64,000 nt of DNA from Bog-473 sp963738135. GTDB lineage: Bacteria > Actinomycetota > Acidimicrobiia > Acidimicrobiales > RAAP-2. This document shows, piece after piece, positions 62,278-64,000 of the stretch. Position numbers and translations under genes: made by a program. The stretch spans positions 496,001 through 560,000 of the forward strand of contig CAVTVK010000005.1 in assembly GCA_963738135.1 (NCBI GenBank), given 5' to 3'. The first letter of the stretch is position 1. Each line of letters starts with the position of its first letter. The notes under the pieces were generated by a model. It saw nothing but the letters and a program-made list of their open reading frames with translations. It was not told the DNA's origin and ran no database searches.

Positions 62278-63679
62278 CTACAAATGCTGGTCCGACGATT
62301 CGGCTGGCGGACGCCAGGCTGAAGCCTCCGGCGAAAGCGCGAGCAGAACCTCGGTGTTTCTCGTCAACCGGCTCCGGAGTGCGTCTATGGCGGTCCGACG
62401 CTGCGTTCCCTCAACCGATCGACGAGTCCAGGATTGCAGCATCACGATGGCGACAGTGGCGAGGGCGCTCGTGAGCACGTCCGCCGCCGCGGCGCCTGTG
62501 ACTCCGTAGGCGGCGGCCAGGACGCTTACGGCCGCGACGGCGAAGGCCAATTTGGCCAGCTGCACAACAAACAGCGGGCGGACCCGGCGTGTGGCGGTCA
62601 ACGTGATGATCGGGCCCACTGCGAAAGCGGACATCAGCATGGAGATTGCGAACAGGCGCGGCGCAGGTCGCGTATTGGACGAAGTCGGGACCATACAGGA
62701 GCTTCAGAAGGGCGGGCGCTGCCACAAAGACGGCGATACTGCATGCGACTGAAGCGGCAACTCCCGCTCCGGTTACGAATCTGGCAACTCTCGCCATGCC
62801 CGCCCAACCGCGCTCGGCGAGTTGCTTTGTCGCTTCTGGCAGGCCGAAACTTCCCCCCGCATTGACCACCAGGGTCGTCGGGCCGACCACCAGTCCCTGC
62901 GCAGCCTTCAAACCTCCCAGTGCCGCCGGGCCCAGCATGACACCCGCAATGATGAGATAGAGCTGGCTGGCCCCCCAACTGGCGGCACGCTCGCTGGCCA
63001 GCCACCGGCTCATGGGCAGACGAGACCAGAGAAATGCCCCTCCTCCGCGTATCGACGGACGCACCGAGAATTGCCGGAGACCATAGAGAGCGGCGACTGT
63101 TGCTCCCAGGCCCCAAGCCGCCACCACCGCGAACACCGAGTGCAGACCCGCCAGGAAGACGATCCCGAACGCCAGCGCCTGGACGGCGTTGAACAGGAGG
63201 TCGTTTACCAGGGATTTTTGTGGCTTCCCCTGCATGAAGCCGATCCAGCGCCAGTAATCCTGGAGGTCGAGCATGATGACCCAGGGAGCCACCGAAAGCA
63301 GGCCCACTCCAAAAGTGTGTTGGCCGATGACGAGGAGGGCGGTACCCACGGCGGCGATGATGCATGCGGCCATCAGACCGAGCGTGACGTCCGCGGCGAA
63401 CCCGCGCCGAACGTACTCATCCTTCTCATCACCGCGCATGTCGCCCATGATCGCCATCGGGTCGGTGATCAACGACCGATGCATCGTCGTCACCAGAATC
63501 CAGACGGTATAGGCGAGTGCGAAGGCTCCCAGACCGGCGGGACCACTGATTCGGGCCACGACGATCCCGACCGCGAAATTCGACGCCGACGCGACACACT
63601 GGTCCGCCATGGTCACAGAGGCGCGGGACGCCGCGCTGCCGCGGCGGGGCCATCGGACGCCCATCCGCGTGCCGGACAT
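62278..63679 (-). pseudogene. polysaccharide flippase-like membrane protein with one frameshift
   Basis: Two frames make one protein of the lipopolysaccharide biosynthesis flippase (Wzx/MATE-like) type with about 12 hydrophobic segments. The first frame from ATG 63679 carries 'MADQCVASASNFAVGIVVAR', 'TAMHRSLITDPMAIMGDMRG'-like text ('TTMHRSLITDPMAIMGDMRG') and 'LIIAGVMLGPAALGGLKAAQ'. Near 62650-62690 the frame shifts, and the rest reads 'RLFAISMLMSAFAVGPIITL' to the stop at 62278. It would move lipid-linked repeat units across the membrane. The total length is not a multiple of three, consistent with one indel. Confidence 0.72.
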
Positions 63680-63905
63680 ACCTCTTACCCGGCTCGGTCA
63701 ACGCGAGCAGAACGCTCGCTGGCCTGGGTACGCGTCATGGTATTTGGAGGAAGGGGCTCCATGGGAGCACCCGCAAGACATAGAGCGCGTGGCCACAGCG
63801 CAGATACAGCGAGCAAGGGCATCCTCCGATCATGGCGGGCCTCCTGTGGATTCGTCCTGGCGAGGGTGGTCGCAACTTCCCAGTCCGGCCAGGGGAGCTC
63901 ATATC

Positions 63906-64000
63906 GTGGCTGGGTGGGCGTCTCATTTTGGACAGTATCTTCTGCCGCTCTCGGTCCTCTCTATAGCTGTCAATTCCGGAGGCCGTCGGGCGAGAGCCAC
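63906..64000 (+). CDS. possible start of a gene running off the window
   Basis: A GTG at 63906 has GGGGAG about 8 bases upstream and opens a frame to the end of the window, 'MAGWASHFGQYLLPLSVLSI', rich in hydrophobic residues. Only about 31 residues are visible. It could be a membrane protein of the locus, or chance. Confidence 0.3.
   Translation, partial: MAGWASHFGQYLLPLSVLSIAVNSGGRRARA

Noticed and set aside
63735..63926. 63-codon minus-strand frame
   Set aside because: No motif, no ribosome site, low-complexity composition.

Overview
The window is high-GC, gene-dense DNA with many GTG starts, 4-bp GTGA/ATGA stop-start overlaps and a mycothiol-type DinB enzyme. This points to an actinomycete-like bacterium (Actinomycetota). 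The 'GYWLVASDGG' and 'VSCPTTTFC' secreted repeat proteins suggest Acidimicrobiia or a relative, but that is inference from family memory, not from any search. I see no tRNA, rRNA, CRISPR array or intact mobile element.

Layout. 1-1778: end of a hopanoid operon (HpnO-like aminotransferase, HpnA-like epimerase). 1827-17427: mixed housekeeping and accessory genes: EttA, a TANGO2-like NRDE protein, a frameshifted secreted protein, a methyltransferase, an Lrp regulator, a frameshifted repeat lipoprotein, a hydrolase remnant, a DinB/maleylpyruvate isomerase-like enzyme, a PLP decarboxylase, a SulP transporter, an EEP-family phosphatase, then a compact forward run (aminotransferase, PhzF, Nudix, zinc-ribbon coiled coil, phosphoglycerate-mutase-like, DUF2889) and a TetR regulator. 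17665-25556: cydDC overlapped by a thiolase-like gene, a dienelactone hydrolase, and a divergent amine oxidase/TetR pair sharing a palindromic operator. 25598-28720: a 23-bp tandem repeat, a secreted helical protein and a divergent two-component system. 29186-35009: a PhyH dioxygenase overlapping a GH13 enzyme, two SDRs, a CMD-family protein and an epimerase.

35011 to the end is a large surface-polysaccharide locus. It holds glycosyltransferases, dTDP-sugar 3,5-epimerase, methyltransferases, pyruvyl transferase, NDP-sugar epimerase, nucleotidyltransferase, PIG-L deacetylase, C-methyltransferase-like proteins, a polyprenyl glycosylphosphotransferase, a GDP-mannose dehydrogenase remnant, AsnB, a bi-domain oxidoreductase, a heparinase-like protein and a flippase. 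An exported beta-helix protein fused to a propeller-like repeat, an ECF-type sigma factor, a LuxR-type regulator and a HIT-like protein are embedded in it.

The most notable pattern is that all frameshifted genes are exported-protein, polysaccharide or sigma-factor genes (five genes, about nine shifts), while about 50 other genes are intact. Four of the shifts lie in one sugar-nucleotide dehydrogenase. Either these accessory genes are decaying or switching, or the assembly has local indel errors; reads would decide. I did not find a clearly new defence or mobile system. The best candidates for new biology are the beta-helix/propeller fusion, the head-to-head C-methyltransferase pair with one SAM-motif-less member, and the PhyH-GH13 coupling.
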